Position numbers and translations under genes: made by a program. From Heliocidaris tuberculata (taxonomy: Eukaryota > Echinodermata > Echinoidea > Camarodonta > Echinometridae), in the NCBI GenBank assembly GCA_025618425.1, contig CM046841.1, forward strand, positions 11,480,654-11,544,653: a DNA stretch of 64,000 nt, given 5' to 3'. Of this stretch, positions 12,184 through 22,859 are shown one piece after another (position 1 is the first letter of the stretch; every line of letters starts with the position of its first letter). Below the pieces are notes generated by a model. It was not told where the DNA came from and made no database searches. It saw only the letters and a list, made by a program, of their open reading frames with translations.

Positions 12184-12941
12184 CTGGATCAGAGAAAGAG
12201 AGAAAGAGAGAGAGAGAGAGAGGGGGGGGGGGTAGGAAGAAATATCGAGATTTTCATTAACAAAGACAAAATGAAACAACTGGAAAGAGATATAAAAGAG
12301 GTGATCTGTCCATGACAGATCACCTTACAATAATTCTGGCATGATCGTTTTGATTTCGACAATTTTTGCAGGCTTATACATGCGAAATGTTACAAAATCC
12401 TTGTTTAGACCTCCCATACTGAATTGCATATATGGTATTTACCGCCTCAGTTACTATTGATTAATGATCATCTACCCAGGGATTCGCCTTATAGATAGCC
12501 CTTTCGCGTTTGCTCAAGCTCCATATACATGTACTTCAATTATATAATTCGAGGTTCCATATAATGTTAGGTACTCTAGTTTTCATTCGATTATTTTGTT
12601 ATTTTCAAGTTTTGGGTGTTTTTTTGTTTTTTTTTTTAAACATGTTTATGATCATTCTCGTTTACACATATAGGACATTTCTCCCTGTCTTCGGCGATGT
12701 AACATGAACCTTACATTTTCATGAGTTATGTGAAAATAAAGGAATTTGAATCATTTTGTTTGTTCTTTTAATCATTCTATAAAATACCATAGCCACAAGG
12801 TAACACTGCGTTACAAGGAACAAAAATTGCTTGCTTTGTACCGGTACTTGTTATTTACAAATTTTTATGCCGCAATGACCATTGGGCCTCAAAAAAAAAA
12901 AAAAAAAAAAAAAAAGCTGTAAGAAGGAAATGATATTGCAC
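12184..12941 (-). other. Intron of the minus-strand gene
   Basis: It begins with GT next to 12,942 and ends with a pyrimidine tract and CCAG before 12,183. On the plus strand it shows a GA repeat (12,190-12,225), a G-run, and a perfect 11-bp stem with a 3-base loop at 12,300-12,324 (GGTGATCTGTC, CAT, GACAGATCACC). A 26-base A-run lies at 12,890-12,915. Confidence 0.55.
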
Positions 12942-13231
12942 CTTTCGCTTGGACTGTTCGACTCTTCCCGTCGGGGTGTCCTCGAAAGACTCTCATCGGC
13001 GATTTGATAGAGGGCGCGTATCCTTTTGGAAGTCCGCCAATGATTGAGGGCTTTGTGACGTAGGTGTAGAGCCCGTCATGAAATTTCGAGTCTCTTTCGC
13101 CATGTTCCACGTATATATGATTAAGGGAGGAGCATTCCATGGAGCTCTCTGCATTAAAAGACGCGTTGGGGAATACTTCTGCTGGCGTAAGTACGGGGTT
13201 CCTGCTATTCTCAACGTGCTTATCTGAGTAG
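12942..13231 (-). CDS. Membrane protein, juxtamembrane cytoplasmic exon
   Basis: 290-base exon on the minus strand, bounded by TTTCAG upstream and GTGCAA downstream; its codons are split 1 base at the start and 1 base at the end. That matches the two bases left over by the transmembrane exon (CA plus C gives His) and the phase-1 start of the last exon. It encodes about 96 residues with no transmembrane segment, polar and basic overall, with tyrosines in HYSDKHVE, NHIYVEHGE and DGLYTYVTKPS. The position right after the TM exon and the consistent phases make a cytoplasmic domain likely. No catalytic domain is visible. Confidence 0.75.
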
Positions 13232-13239
13232 CTGAAATT

Positions 13240-14395
13240 TTAAAAAAGTGTATTTAAGTCATTCAGTCAAGCGTTTTGAGCAAAGAATATTGCTTTGCAT
13301 CATTCAAATTCATTTCCTTGCATTCAAATTAGCACGTTTGTTGGAATCATTAAAATTCATCGGCAACTGCCCAAAGGACACCACAGGCATTCAAATTCGC
13401 AAATGGGCAGTCAAATTCGGAACAAGTCCATTCAATTTAACACGCTGATTTTTAACCCCCCCCCCCCCCCTCTGTTTTTGTTCATAATTTCTCCTAAGTT
13501 AGGCTTGTTTCGAGTTTCATTTCCTTTATGAGAAAATAATATAATATTCATTGTCCTGTAGGCTACTTGTAATTTTATAGATGGATTGTATTCTGTATAT
13601 TTCCCAAAGCTACGCAAGTTGGAAAATACACCTGAAGGGTTCATTTGAAAATATAGTCCTACTTTGAACGAGAAAATTCATGCAGCTACATACCTAGGCA
13701 TGGGCGACAATCTCCCCCGCGGAAGGGGTGGAGAACACAGTGTCAGAAGAACAGCATTCCCTTATGTGGTTTTAATCATCTACCTACTGGCAATTATATT
13801 AACTTTCAAAAAACTACTTTCATTTGCCTTCTTGTCTTCTAAGATGTCTTCTAAATCTTAGTGTGCTTTCCCTTACAAGGAAATTATATATAAGTCCTTT
13901 CTCGGGACTGCAGTTGTTTCATGTCTTTATATTTCCATCCTCGTGAAAAAAAAAATGCATACATCTTTATTAGCTCAAACGATAGATGTTTAACATACGC
14001 AATACCCCAGAACATTTAGGCCCTATCTTGAATCCCAAATATTATATCAAACACATAACACAAGACGACAGAAACATAACACAAAATAATGCTGGGGAAA
14101 ATTGTTAAATTGAATAAGCAACCCGCTAAATTGGAAGCTCAAAAACGAATTCGAATGCAGGAACGCATTTGTTACGTGATCGCGTGACCATGTAATGCTA
14201 AATCGAATAAAGGCTTTATGAATTACGTGCGTGACCTATGAATTTGAATGAAAAGAGTGTTAATTTGACTCCATATATCCTGAATTTAAACTGCCGAATA
14301 GCACGGCATGGCTAAAATCGTTTAAATTGAATGCTTATAAAATGGATTAGACTAACAAAATTGCCAAATTGGTCCGGAAAACCTATTAATAGTCT
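13240..14395. mobile_element. DNA-transposon-like element, copy 2, uninterrupted
   Basis: Inverted relative to copy 1 (2,326-7,440), and lying in an intron of the minus-strand gene. It keeps the continuous site that in copy 1 is broken by the LINE (near 14,205-14,215, GCTAAATCGAATAAAGGCTT). Short CATTCAAATT words repeat along 13,300-13,440, and the reverse words lie at 14,150-14,345. A poly-C run lies at 13,457-13,470. No ORF of note. Confidence 0.6.
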
Positions 14396-14704
14396 TAAGT
14401 ACAGTATTATGAAAATATTATCCAACCTCTCTCTCTCTCTCCCCACTGTTGTCTTATGTCCCTCTTCTGACGGTTCCACATTAAACATGTCACTGCAGTT
14501 TTGAAAGGTAACTTTTTCCTACAAAATGACCTGGCGACCAGATAATAAAACGGTTTTTAAATTCATTGCAACCTAAATAAAACTTGTAAAGGTTTGTGCA
14601 GGAGGATAAAAAATATTATATGCCCAGAGATTATCCATATTTGAGGGGCATGCATCTATAAAATTAGAATAGGCGAACATTAAAACATTACAATAACAAC
14701 TTAC

Positions 14705-14792
14705 TGACGACGTCGAATCACGAGCAAGAGGAGGACGAGAGCGATGATGAGGAAAGATGTGGACATGACTATGGCCAGAGGAAGCAGAAAGG
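14705..14792 (-). CDS. Transmembrane-helix exon
   Basis: 88-base minus-strand exon between ATTACAG and GTAAGT, starting in phase 1 and leaving two bases. It encodes a single hydrophobic span, FLLPLAIVMSTSFLIIALVL, continuing to LLLVIRRR, a standard type-I transmembrane helix with a basic stop-transfer end. The preceding exon (16,774-17,006) ends with one base, so the junction is in phase; the next exon restores the frame with one base. This gives the topology: Thr-rich stalk outside, tyrosine-rich tail inside. Confidence 0.85.
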
Positions 14793-16773
14793 CTGTAATT
14801 AAACGTAAGAAGAATGAATTTCGTGTCAGTCACCGTTCAAGATATTGAAGACGGCCGTTATTGGAGGACATATAAACATCCTCGAATAACAAGACAAGTT
14901 CCGCATCAATGGATACACTTGACCTTTGAGCCATGCTGCTCCCTGCCAAGCTGCATAGAATCCATATGGCTGGGGCTTGTCCGATTTGACCTATAGTTAT
15001 AAATAAATCCTTCTTTTTACCTCATTGCTAAGGGATATAAAAAAGGGTTTAAAATACAATGCCTGTCGTTTGATAATTTTGATTTTCCAGAAGAAATTTG
15101 ACTCAAATATGTTGTAGTTTCAATGCAGTGTTGGTGCGAGGGGCGTGGCTCAGAGGTCAGCCGTGTTCACTGATGTGGAACTTGTCTCGTTATAGTGGAA
15201 GTCTAGTCCGAGAATTATTTTGTTTTAAAAGAAGCAGAATAATGAGAACTATAGTTGTTTTTTTTTTAGTTTCAGGAAACTCGGACAACTAATGAGAAAG
15301 TTATGATTTTCTTTTAAAGACATGAAAAACTAGGGAATACTATGAAAATCACCAGGCGTAATGGTAACTCGGTCATGGGTTTGTGACGTCATTACCTCAC
15401 CACTCAGCGATTATTTTGTTTATATTGATAATATCAATTATCAATTTTTGACCAAAAATATGATTTCTTCATAATCAATTTGCATTTATAGTAATGTTTT
15501 TTCATGTAAACACAAATACATATTTTTTTTAAGGGGGGGGGGGGTAAAATCAAGAAAATATGAATTTTCTATACAATACATGTATCCTTTTTTTTTTTTT
15601 TAAATAGTGATTATGAATAATATATTTTTTTAAAGAATCTCAATATTTTTTTAGTTCATGAAATAGTTTGTGAGTGTGTATACATGCAAAAATATTTTAC
15701 TATTATTAATGAAACTTACTCCAGGTTATCTGGGAATCATATTCTGGGACAAACATATACTTTAAGAAAATGAAAACAATTCAAACAAAATAATTGTAAG
15801 TTGTACGGGAATTGCATCACAAACTCCTCACCGAGTTGCCAATTTTTCTATTGATTTTCATTGTTATCATAACTTTCTTATTAATTGTCCCATTTTCCTC
15901 AAACATCTTTAGATCTGTTTGTCTGTTGATCTGCTTCTATTATAACCAAGAAATTCTCGGACCGGACTTCAACTTCAAAGTAGAACATCAATTGTCCTCC
16001 ACCAAAGACTTCATCTGTGATTGCTTTAACCTTTGTGAGACCTTCACGAAGTTAAAGAATTGCTACCTGCCGTAGTTTTAACGCTTTCAAGAAAATTGAC
16101 CACATTTTGGTTAAACTCAATAACTTTTGATTCAGAGCTCTAAAATTATACCAGATGCATGATCGAAAGAGCAAAAGTTTCTGCACACACTATGTCCATT
16201 TTTGTTGCATGACCATATTTGATGCCAGGAATTTTAAAAACGAGAATAAGCTTTGAAATCCTTAAATCGCAATACATTGAGAGGTTCAAAATTTTGGCAA
16301 AAAACAATAAACAAAACAACAACAACAAAAAAAACAATTGGCAATTTTTTCAACTTTTCGACATATTTCTAACCATGTATATTGTTTTCACAGACATAAC
16401 ACCTTATTAGAACCATGTAGCAGTAAAAGAAAAAATATAAATGTTGCCAATTTGAAGAACAAAATTGTGATCAATTTAGCCCTTAAATAATTCCTGTCCT
16501 GAAAGGGTTAAAACACGACATTAATTTCATGCACATGTAACATGCAACACGTTTCTAGCCTGATAACGGTGCTTAGCCTCATTTCTCCTTACGTTCTTGC
16601 AGCCATGCACCCCCTTCAAACAAACAAACAAACAAAGACACGTAAGAAAGAAAAAGGAAACGCATGCTCACGGGATTGGCTCGATGCTGTTGGTGCAGAA
16701 TGTGTTGCGTGCAACGGGGGCCTGCTCAAAACGGATGACATCATCAATGTGGTGCAACATGCGTTTGACTTAC
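14793..16773 (-). other. Intron between stalk and TM exons
   Basis: No exon recognised. It contains T-runs and a G-run near 15,533-15,544, a CRE-like TGACGTCA at 15,384-15,391, and a full copy of the AACCCTTTC-type dispersed element at 16,080-16,511. Confidence 0.5.
16080..16511. repeat. AACCCTTTC-terminus dispersed element, copy A
   Basis: Begins AACGCTTTCAAGAAAA and ends TCCTGTCCTGAAAGGGTT. The interior shares long words with 34,172-34,583 (CTTTTGATTCAGAGCTCTAA, CTGCACACACTATGTCCATT, TTATTAGAACCATGTAGCA) and, inverted, with 56,910-57,307. It is non-coding, about 0.4 kb, with short imperfect terminal inverted repeats; probably a MITE. Confidence 0.7.
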
Positions 16774-17006
16774 TATCTAATTGTGTGATTGATGAATGTG
16801 TGATCAAACCTTCCGAGGTGATACGAGCTGGAGTTGCTGCAGTGGTAGTCATCAGAGTCGTTGGTTCCGGAGTTGTAGCGATGGTTGTCGGAGTTGTAGG
16901 AGTGGTGGGTGTGGTCGTAGGCTTAGCTGTAGTCTTAGGCGTTGGCATAGTGACCACTACGCTTGGTTTGGCAAATGGATTCCCCATTTCTAGGATGTAG
17001 TAGGTG
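16774..17006 (-). CDS. Thr/Pro-rich extracellular stalk exon
   Basis: 233-base minus-strand exon between TTTCATAG and GTAAGT, starting in phase 2 and ending in phase 1. It opens with TYYILEMGNPF, which could be the last strand of an Ig- or FN3-type domain encoded upstream, then runs into a mucin-like stalk (PKTTAKPTTTPTTPTTPTTI and more) and ends ITHSSITQLD. The stalk would be heavily O-glycosylated and hold the ectodomain off the membrane. It joins in phase to the transmembrane exon. The upstream ectodomain exons should lie above 17,006 but I could not recognise them. A plus-strand ORF across the same bases is a shadow. Confidence 0.72.
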
Positions 17007-17089
17007 CTATGAAAGGAAAGTAGTTTGACAACGTTATAAATACTTCGTGTCTCATTCGATTTACCATGTATTACTAGGAAGAGTCACAC

Positions 17090-17235
17090 AAAAATCTAGA
17101 ACTTGTCAAATCAATCTGGAGAGTGGCCCAGAAGATGGGACATTAAATGCCATGCCGGGGCTTGAATCCACGGCCAATTGCTACAACACCAAACAAGTAT
17201 TTAAACCAGTGGAATACGACAACTCTACCTCAGAT
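17090..17235 (-). repeat. Possible tRNA-derived SINE fragment
   Basis: In minus orientation a B-box-like GGATTCAAGCCCC follows a possible A-box region (CACTGGTTTAAATAC) at roughly tRNA spacing. It is diverged, and a true tRNA fold was not found. It lies just upstream of the stalk exon. Confidence 0.35.
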
Positions 17236-17269
17236 CATGTGTTTATTTTGTTGATATGCATATGTTTCA

Positions 17270-17303
17270 TTTATATAAATATATATACATATATGTATGT
17301 ATG

Positions 17304-17342
<39 letters not shown>

Positions 17343-17530
17343 CATTATTTTTTAATAAACCATTCAATTAATTAATTAAAACTGAATTAAAATATATGCT
17401 GCAGTATTAATGAATGACAAAAAAGGGAAAAAATATATTACATTAAATGAAAGCAAAACCGTTGGGCAATAAAAAAAACAAAAACAAAACAAAAACAAAA
17501 AACATACAAAAAAAAAAAAAACATCGACCA
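17270..17530. repeat. AT microsatellite and A-rich tracts
   Basis: Alternating TA repeats fill 17,278-17,342, followed by an AT-rich spacer and AAAACAAAAACAAAA tracts at 17,470-17,521. No gene. Confidence 0.8.
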
Positions 17531-17537
17531 TTCATAG

Positions 17538-17711
17538 TACTGTAAAAAATTACTGTAGGAATTTACAGTAAATTACTGGCAACTCGCTGCACAGCGGTAA
17601 ACAGCGGTATATAACTGTAAAAATACAGAATATAACTGCAAATGATACAGTTTTTAAGTATGCAGCCGGGATGCCTGTAATTTACTGCAATTCCTACAGT
17701 ATTTTTTTTTT
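17538..17711. mobile_element. TACTGTAAAAAAT palindromic MITE
   Basis: The left part (TACTGTAAAAAATTACTGTA, then GGAATTTACAGTAAATTACT) pairs with the right part (GTAATTTACTGCAATTCCTA, then CAGTATTTTTTTT). Length about 175 bases, centre rich in ACAGCGGTA words. The terminus resembles that of the 7,444-8,306 element (ACACTGTAAAAAAT), so the two are probably related families. Confidence 0.65.
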
Positions 17712-17896
17712 CAATGAGGGATTAGGCTTTATTTCTCTTTATTTATAGTAAATGGAAATGTTGGAAGCGAAAATCACGTTTACAAACCACAAGGCAATAA
17801 TTTTTCAGACATGCTCTCTCCTTGGGTGGGGAAAAATATCAACAAGGATACGCAATACCATGAACATAATTATTAAGGGAAACTGCAGTATCTGGC

Positions 17897-18226
17897 ATGG
17901 TCGTGAGTGGATTTGGTGAAAATGTGTCTCCTGTTACATCCTTCAAGCTGTGGTCACAACTGATTGTGCGTGTTTTTGCACGTGTGTGTCCGCAGTTGCG
18001 ATTGGCTGTGGGCCATTTGCTTGAGGTATCATATGAAAGGGCAGAAAATGAACCGGTTTCTAGAAATGTGAATATCTCTTTGAAATTCAGATATCGTTGG
18101 CCAAACGACTTTTTGGTAGCCCTGCTTCATATTTTCTTTATTCACTCATGCGTGAAGTGTGTACCATATGAGTGGCATCGAATGAAAGAAGAGGATCCAG
18201 CTTTACAAATATGTGTCATTTATTAA
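17897..18226 (+). other. Unrecognised 109-codon ORF
   Basis: A GC-balanced open frame in AT-rich surroundings, with no motif I recognise. It could be an exon of unknown function or, more likely, a fragment of a repeat. Nothing around it (no clean acceptor or donor that extends it) supports a gene model. Confidence 0.15.
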
Positions 18227-18279
18227 TCATAATTGTGATTAAGATATGATTAAACATCGAAAAATCAAGGTTGTGTTTT

Positions 18280-18625
18280 TTTTTTTTCTGGGACGCACTG
18301 TATACTTTTTTTTATACACACATACACACTTTAAAAAAAAAAAATAACACACATGCACACGCTGGTGGATGTGTGGGTGTATATATATAGTCCTTGAGAG
18401 ATATCATACCCCCCCCCCCCCCCACACACTTATGAGGACCTGTCTACGCCAATGGCCACGTGCGTTCATAAGAACACGTAGCCTCACGCAGAAATTGTTG
18501 GACAGCCTCCTTTGGGTGTCCTGCGTGCTCCTACGCGGTTAAAAAAAACGTGCAGATCTTTGCGTCGTTGCGAAATCCGTTGCAGACCACACGCAAGGAG
18601 GTGCACAACCGGCTATGGCCAACCT
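18280..18625. other. Spacer with microsatellites and a repeat remnant
   Basis: T/A runs and CA repeats occupy 18,270-18,370, and a 20-base C-run ends near 18,423. The part at 18,470-18,620, rich in GCGTAGG/CACGCA words, has an inverted-repeat feel (CTCACGCAG against CTGCGTG) but no clear ends. Confidence 0.4.
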
Positions 18626-18629
18626 TTAA

Positions 18630-18899
18630 AGGGAAAGTACACACTGGTATTTAGTTGATTTGAATAAAAGCAGAAAAATGAGAGAAACAGGTCAGTGAAA
18701 GTTTGAGCAAAATCCGATTAAAAATTAAAATTTTGGAATTCTGTTTTTGCTCAGTACAGAAAATTTCATAATTTTTTATTTTCTTAGTTTATGATGAAGG
18801 AATGTATTTGTTTCCTAGAAGTTTGTTAATACGTATGAGCAATGATTTTTTTTTCCTGCTTCCTTTAAAACCAACTTGCAATCAGGGTAGAATTCCCCT
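18630..18899. mobile_element. TTAA-flanked MITE (AGGGGAA terminus)
   Basis: TTAA at 18,626-18,629 and at 18,900-18,903 flank an element starting AGGGAAAGTACACACTGG and ending CAGGGTAGAATTCCCCT, an imperfect terminal inverted repeat. Interior words AGCAGAAAAATGAGAGAAAC and AAAGTTTGAGCAAAATCCG define a family with relatives at 8,382, 19,990-20,610 and 62,400-62,600. TTAA duplications are used by piggyBac and Kolobok transposases; which one is undecided. Confidence 0.7.
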
Positions 18900-18903
18900 T
18901 TAA

Positions 18904-19985
18904 GCGTTTATCAATTTCTTTAAAATCATCCTGGTGATCTAGGCATGATAGGGTCTAGCAAGTCTATCATGTCTATAGCCGGCAGGCTCAGACTTTACTA
19001 AATACTGGACCAAATTACATAACATAACATATAAAAATCAGCCTCACTTCATCAGTCTTTGGTACACAGTATTTATCCATCAACAGTACCTGACATTAAA
19101 TTGATAAATTCGGTGTACTCTTCAATAGAAAATATTTATTTTAAAAACACTACGATGAATATTTAAGGCACAAATAGAAATTTTGACTTGATGCCAAACA
19201 ACAATGAATATCCATGATAACAATAGGCTATGTCAAATAAGGAGCACAGGGACTCTGTACGGGATGTACTCTACAGTCTCACAGTTCAGACCCCGTGTAA
19301 AACATTACGACTCTCAAGGATTTGTGACTGCATATAATCTGTCCGAGGACACTTTACAATAATAAACAGGAATATAAACTTATAAACAGGTTAATTCGTC
19401 GTTTATTGAATCTCTAGGGAAATAAGTTAGAATGTATTTTAAGGAGGGGGTACCAATCACCTAAAAAAAAAAAAAAAAAAGTTGTAGCTAATATTTTTAA
19501 AATCAACTTTTCATGTACAGATAGTAGGTTTAAAATCAACTTTTAAAAACTTTATGGATTAGTAGTTAAGGCGAATTACACCCCGCTAAATTGGACTTGC
19601 TGGGTTCTATCATATGTGAGTGTGGCGACTCCTAAAAGTTGCTTTTACGTTTATTAGAGAGTGTATTAAACTTGCAATATTTCTTTACAGAGGAAGATTT
19701 GAAGCTCATTATTTTTAAATATATATACAGCGACATGGAACCCCTTTCATACAGAGCAAAATATTTTTGGGTGGATTGGTATCCTTTTTAATAATTTATA
19801 AACAATACTAAAATGTGTTGTATTATCCATGAGTAAGAAGCAGCAAACTAAATCCCTACTTAGACCGTCCAGTTTCATGCTGCGTTTAAACAAAATATCT
19901 TGGATAGCGATTTCATAGCTGCATGACAAAATAATTATTATTATGTATCAACGGAGGATGTGTGTCTAATGAATAGGTTATTTAA
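18904..19985. other. AT-rich spacer, no gene seen
   Basis: An 18-base A-run lies at about 19,464-19,481. The word AGTGTGGCGACTCCTAAAAG and following text at 19,615-19,760 resembles 61,560-61,690 (GAGTCGCTTTTATGTTTATT and on), so this part is a dispersed repeat. No exon recognised. Confidence 0.45.
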
Positions 19986-19989
19986 CGCC

Positions 19990-20610
19990 ATAGCGAGAGT
20001 TCAAGGGCAATTTAGCTTTTCTAACAAGTTGAATTGGAGGAAAACTGAAAAATCAGAGAAACAGATTAGTGAAGGTTTCAATAAATTCGGACAGACAATG
20101 CGGAAGTTATCAATTTCAGGAAGTGGGAATTGCTTTATTACCTCGTAGAAATCTCATATGGGGCGAGTAAGCCATTCCACTGTGACGTAAGTACTTGGGG
20201 ACCCATTATATATTAAATATCATTAATTTACGAATTTTTCCTATACAAGCGCCTTCTCCTTTGAGGCATATAATCGTTCAAAATATATTATGGATAGTTT
20301 ATTGTTTTAGGTCCTCCAAAAACAAAGAGGTCATATTATAGTCATACATTAGAAATTGGAGTTTTAGTCATGTGTGTGTGCGTGTGTGTGCGTGTGTATT
20401 TGAAGACATGCTAATAGAGTAGGTGCATCACTGCAACACAGTGAAATTACTGATTAGGCCAATTTAAAGTCCCCATTTGTTGAGTGCTTTACAACTTCAA
20501 GAAACTTTCTTCTGTTTGTCCGAATTTGTTTTTAGGTTTCACAGATCGGCTTCTCTCATTTTCTGTTTTTCTTACGCTCAATTGCTTTTAAGGTTGGATT
20601 TTTGAAAAAA
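19990..20610. repeat. Diverged relative of the TTAA-flanked family
   Basis: The left piece has AAACTGAAAAATCAGAGAAA followed by TTAGTGAAGGTTTCAATAAA; the right piece is its inverse (GGTTTCACAGATCGGCTTCT, then CTCATTTTCTGTTTTTCTTA). Ends are blurred by divergence. A GT/GC dinucleotide repeat lies at 20,370-20,398. Confidence 0.5.
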
Positions 20611-20694
20611 AAGTTGTCACCAACATGCATATCCATGTACTCATTACAATTGAAAAGGTTGAAAAGGATGATGGATGTTTATTTTAACTGACTG

Positions 20695-20873
20695 CATGTG
20701 TATGCTTGTAAGTAAGCAACCAACGGACCAACGGCTTTGAGACTTCTCCGAGGGACTTGGTAATGAGGATTACTGCCTTATCAAAAGGCACTACCGCACC
20801 CACTTGGTTTGGAACCCGGATCCTCCCAGTTACGAGACCACCGCATTACCACTGCGCCATCGTGCCTTCTCAA
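20695..20873 (-). repeat. tRNA-derived SINE
   Basis: On the minus strand the 5' end reads GGCACGATGGCGCAGTGGTA, with a clear A-box (TGGCGCAGTGG), followed about 40 bases later by a B-box-like GGGTTCCAAACC. The tRNA-related head is followed by a body (CGGTAGTGCCTTTTGATAAG and on). The anticodon arm does not give an intact tRNA, so this is a SINE and not a tRNA gene. Confidence 0.65.
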
Positions 20874-20879
20874 CGTTAA

Positions 20880-21634
20880 AAACCCTAATAGTAAACTAAC
20901 GTCGAAGGGTACAAAACTGATTTCAGCCAGCGTGGTTTGATTGAAACCTTGAAAGTTCCTCTTGAACCGGAAATACATTGTAACACTCCTGCGTTCGAAG
21001 ACAAGGGTTTCCTAACCAGTGTCCGGGCGGAAGTTTTGACTATTACCTTTTACGTCATTAAAAAAAAAAAAGAGCTTAAAAATGCTTCCTAACCATTCCA
21101 TGCAGTGTAGAATAATCACACCGGACTCCCTAATTTTCGTTTAAAAGTTGAACTGCAAACGATAGCACTACAATGATAACCATCATAGCTGTTCGGCGTA
21201 TGGCCTGAAGTATCGTTGCAGAACTTTTAAATGTTTAATCAAGTACGTTTAAAACTTTATGGTATACGTGTTCTGTATTTACACGTTAAACACGTACATA
21301 ACATTTTGCATCACGCTAAATAGAAAGTTCTTAACCCGATGACTACTGAATTCTCTCATTCCCATAGACTTAATACAGCGACAACCCTGTTCCCGTAAGC
21401 AATGGGTTTATATTGCATCCACTAATATGCCGGGAGGGGGGGGGGTGACTATGTGTAACGAATTCCATTTTGTCAAGGGTAAGCCTTATTTTGAGAATAA
21501 ATTTCGAGTTTCCATCAAAATTTGGTCACGATATTTTGTAATGCTCACACCAGTTTGTTTTCATTACAGGATGTTGAATATTGTGCATACTGAGCAGTAC
21601 TTTAGTCCGTTGCACATGAGGCTACATTTGCCTG
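20880..21634. other. Spacer, no gene seen
   Basis: A minus-strand open stretch continues at 20,880-20,980 without recognisable motifs. An A-run lies at 21,060-21,071 and a G-run at 21,433-21,445. Confidence 0.4.
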
Positions 21635-22000
21635 GGCCCTGTTTCATAAAACGGTCATCATTGAGAAGCTGCAATATCTGTTATAAGCTACTGAAATCCT
21701 TGCGTCTGATTGGCTGAGAGCAAATTTGTCGGTAAAAATCACCGACAAGACACTTGATGAAAAGCCCCCTGACGTATGACTTTAGTCAGTGACTGGCGCA
21801 GTCTTTGACGAGTGACATCGTACAAAAAATTGACTGAGTGCAAATTAAACAGCACAATCAATTATTGGCTTCACAGGCTTCATTAGCGCAGGTAATAACG
21901 CAATCGAATTGACACCTCGACGTGTGCAACGGGCTCTACGCACTGCGCAAGTGCATTGGCCGTGTCAGGAACCTGAGCTTCATTCAAGTCAAAGTGCAAG
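21635..22000. repeat. MITE-like 'GTTTCATAAA' repeat fragment
   Basis: GGGCCCTGTTTCATAAAACG opens the segment, followed by TGATTGGCTGAGAGC. Its downstream half (GCGCAGGTAATAACGCAATC) resembles bases about 360-385 of the window. A related opening (CCCATTGCATAAAACTTAAC) with CAGCCAATCAGATTC lies at 43,300-43,400. Confidence 0.5.
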
Positions 22001-22480
22001 CATGTAGCGAGTATGTTGATAACAGTAGTATCCCTATCATATCGATTAGCAATCTACCTATATAGCTCAACACCGTACACCAAGAGGAAACTTGTACAGC
22101 TGAGATTCTGCTCCCATTTCTTTTCTCCTTTCGTGCTTTTTCTGTCTATCTTTATAACTTTATTCGCCCTCTTCTTCTTCATTGTACCTCAGTGTTGTCC
22201 TCTTTATCAACGATATTTTCCTGAACTTGTTTTTACTCCTCGATTTTCTCCTTCTTCTAACTCTTTACACTTTGCTCTTATTTTTTCTAACAGATTTTTA
22301 TTCTTCTCACCATCCTTTCTGAGTTTCCACGGGTCAGTATAGCTCAACCTTTCCATTATGGTTACATCTATATTTTTGACGGTTAAGCTGAATGACTTTC
22401 TTTTTCATTGATATTTAAGAATTATCAATGCCTCACCTATCACCCAGAAAACCAGGTGATTGAATAAGTGGCTTATCATG
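22001..22480. other. Pyrimidine-rich spacer
   Basis: T/C-rich sequence without coding signal at 22,080-22,340. Nothing else recognised. Confidence 0.4.
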
Positions 22481-22499
22481 ATTAATTTTTTACATTCTT

Positions 22500-22800
22500 G
22501 TTTCAGTATAATTATCATCTTTATTATTGTTGTCATTAATATTGCTATTATTATCATTACTATTACTATCATTATTATCATTAGAATTATCATTATTATT
22601 ATCATCATTATTTTTAAATTCTTATTATTATCATCAATATTATTATTATCATTATCATTATTTTTGTTAATATCATTATCATTATTATTATTATCATTAT
22701 TATTATTATTAATATTATTATTATCATCATCATCATCATTATTATTATTATCATCATTATTATATTTATTATTTTTATTATTATTTTATCGTTACTATCA
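22500..22800. repeat. ATT/ATC trinucleotide microsatellite
   Basis: About 300 bases of interrupted TTATTATCATTATTATTATC-type repeats. Long ORFs here on both strands are low-complexity artefacts. Confidence 0.9.
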
Positions 22801-22859
22801 TCATTCTGACAGGTGCAGATAGGGAGAGCAAGAGTTATATATTAACATATATTAATAGT

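Noticed and set aside
12889..13214. Alternative minus-strand frame across the juxtamembrane exon
   Set aside because: Only one frame joins in phase with both the TM exon and the last exon; the other frame is a shadow.
16542..17000. Plus-strand ORF with a Val/Gly-rich end
   Set aside because: It is the antisense of the Thr/Pro-rich stalk exon on the minus strand, whose splice sites and phases fit the downstream exons.
20695..20873. Possible functional tRNA gene on the minus strand
   Set aside because: A and B boxes are present, but the acceptor and anticodon stems do not close and a non-tRNA body follows: a SINE.
22405..22822. Ile/Leu-rich ORFs on both strands
   Set aside because: ATT/ATC trinucleotide microsatellite.
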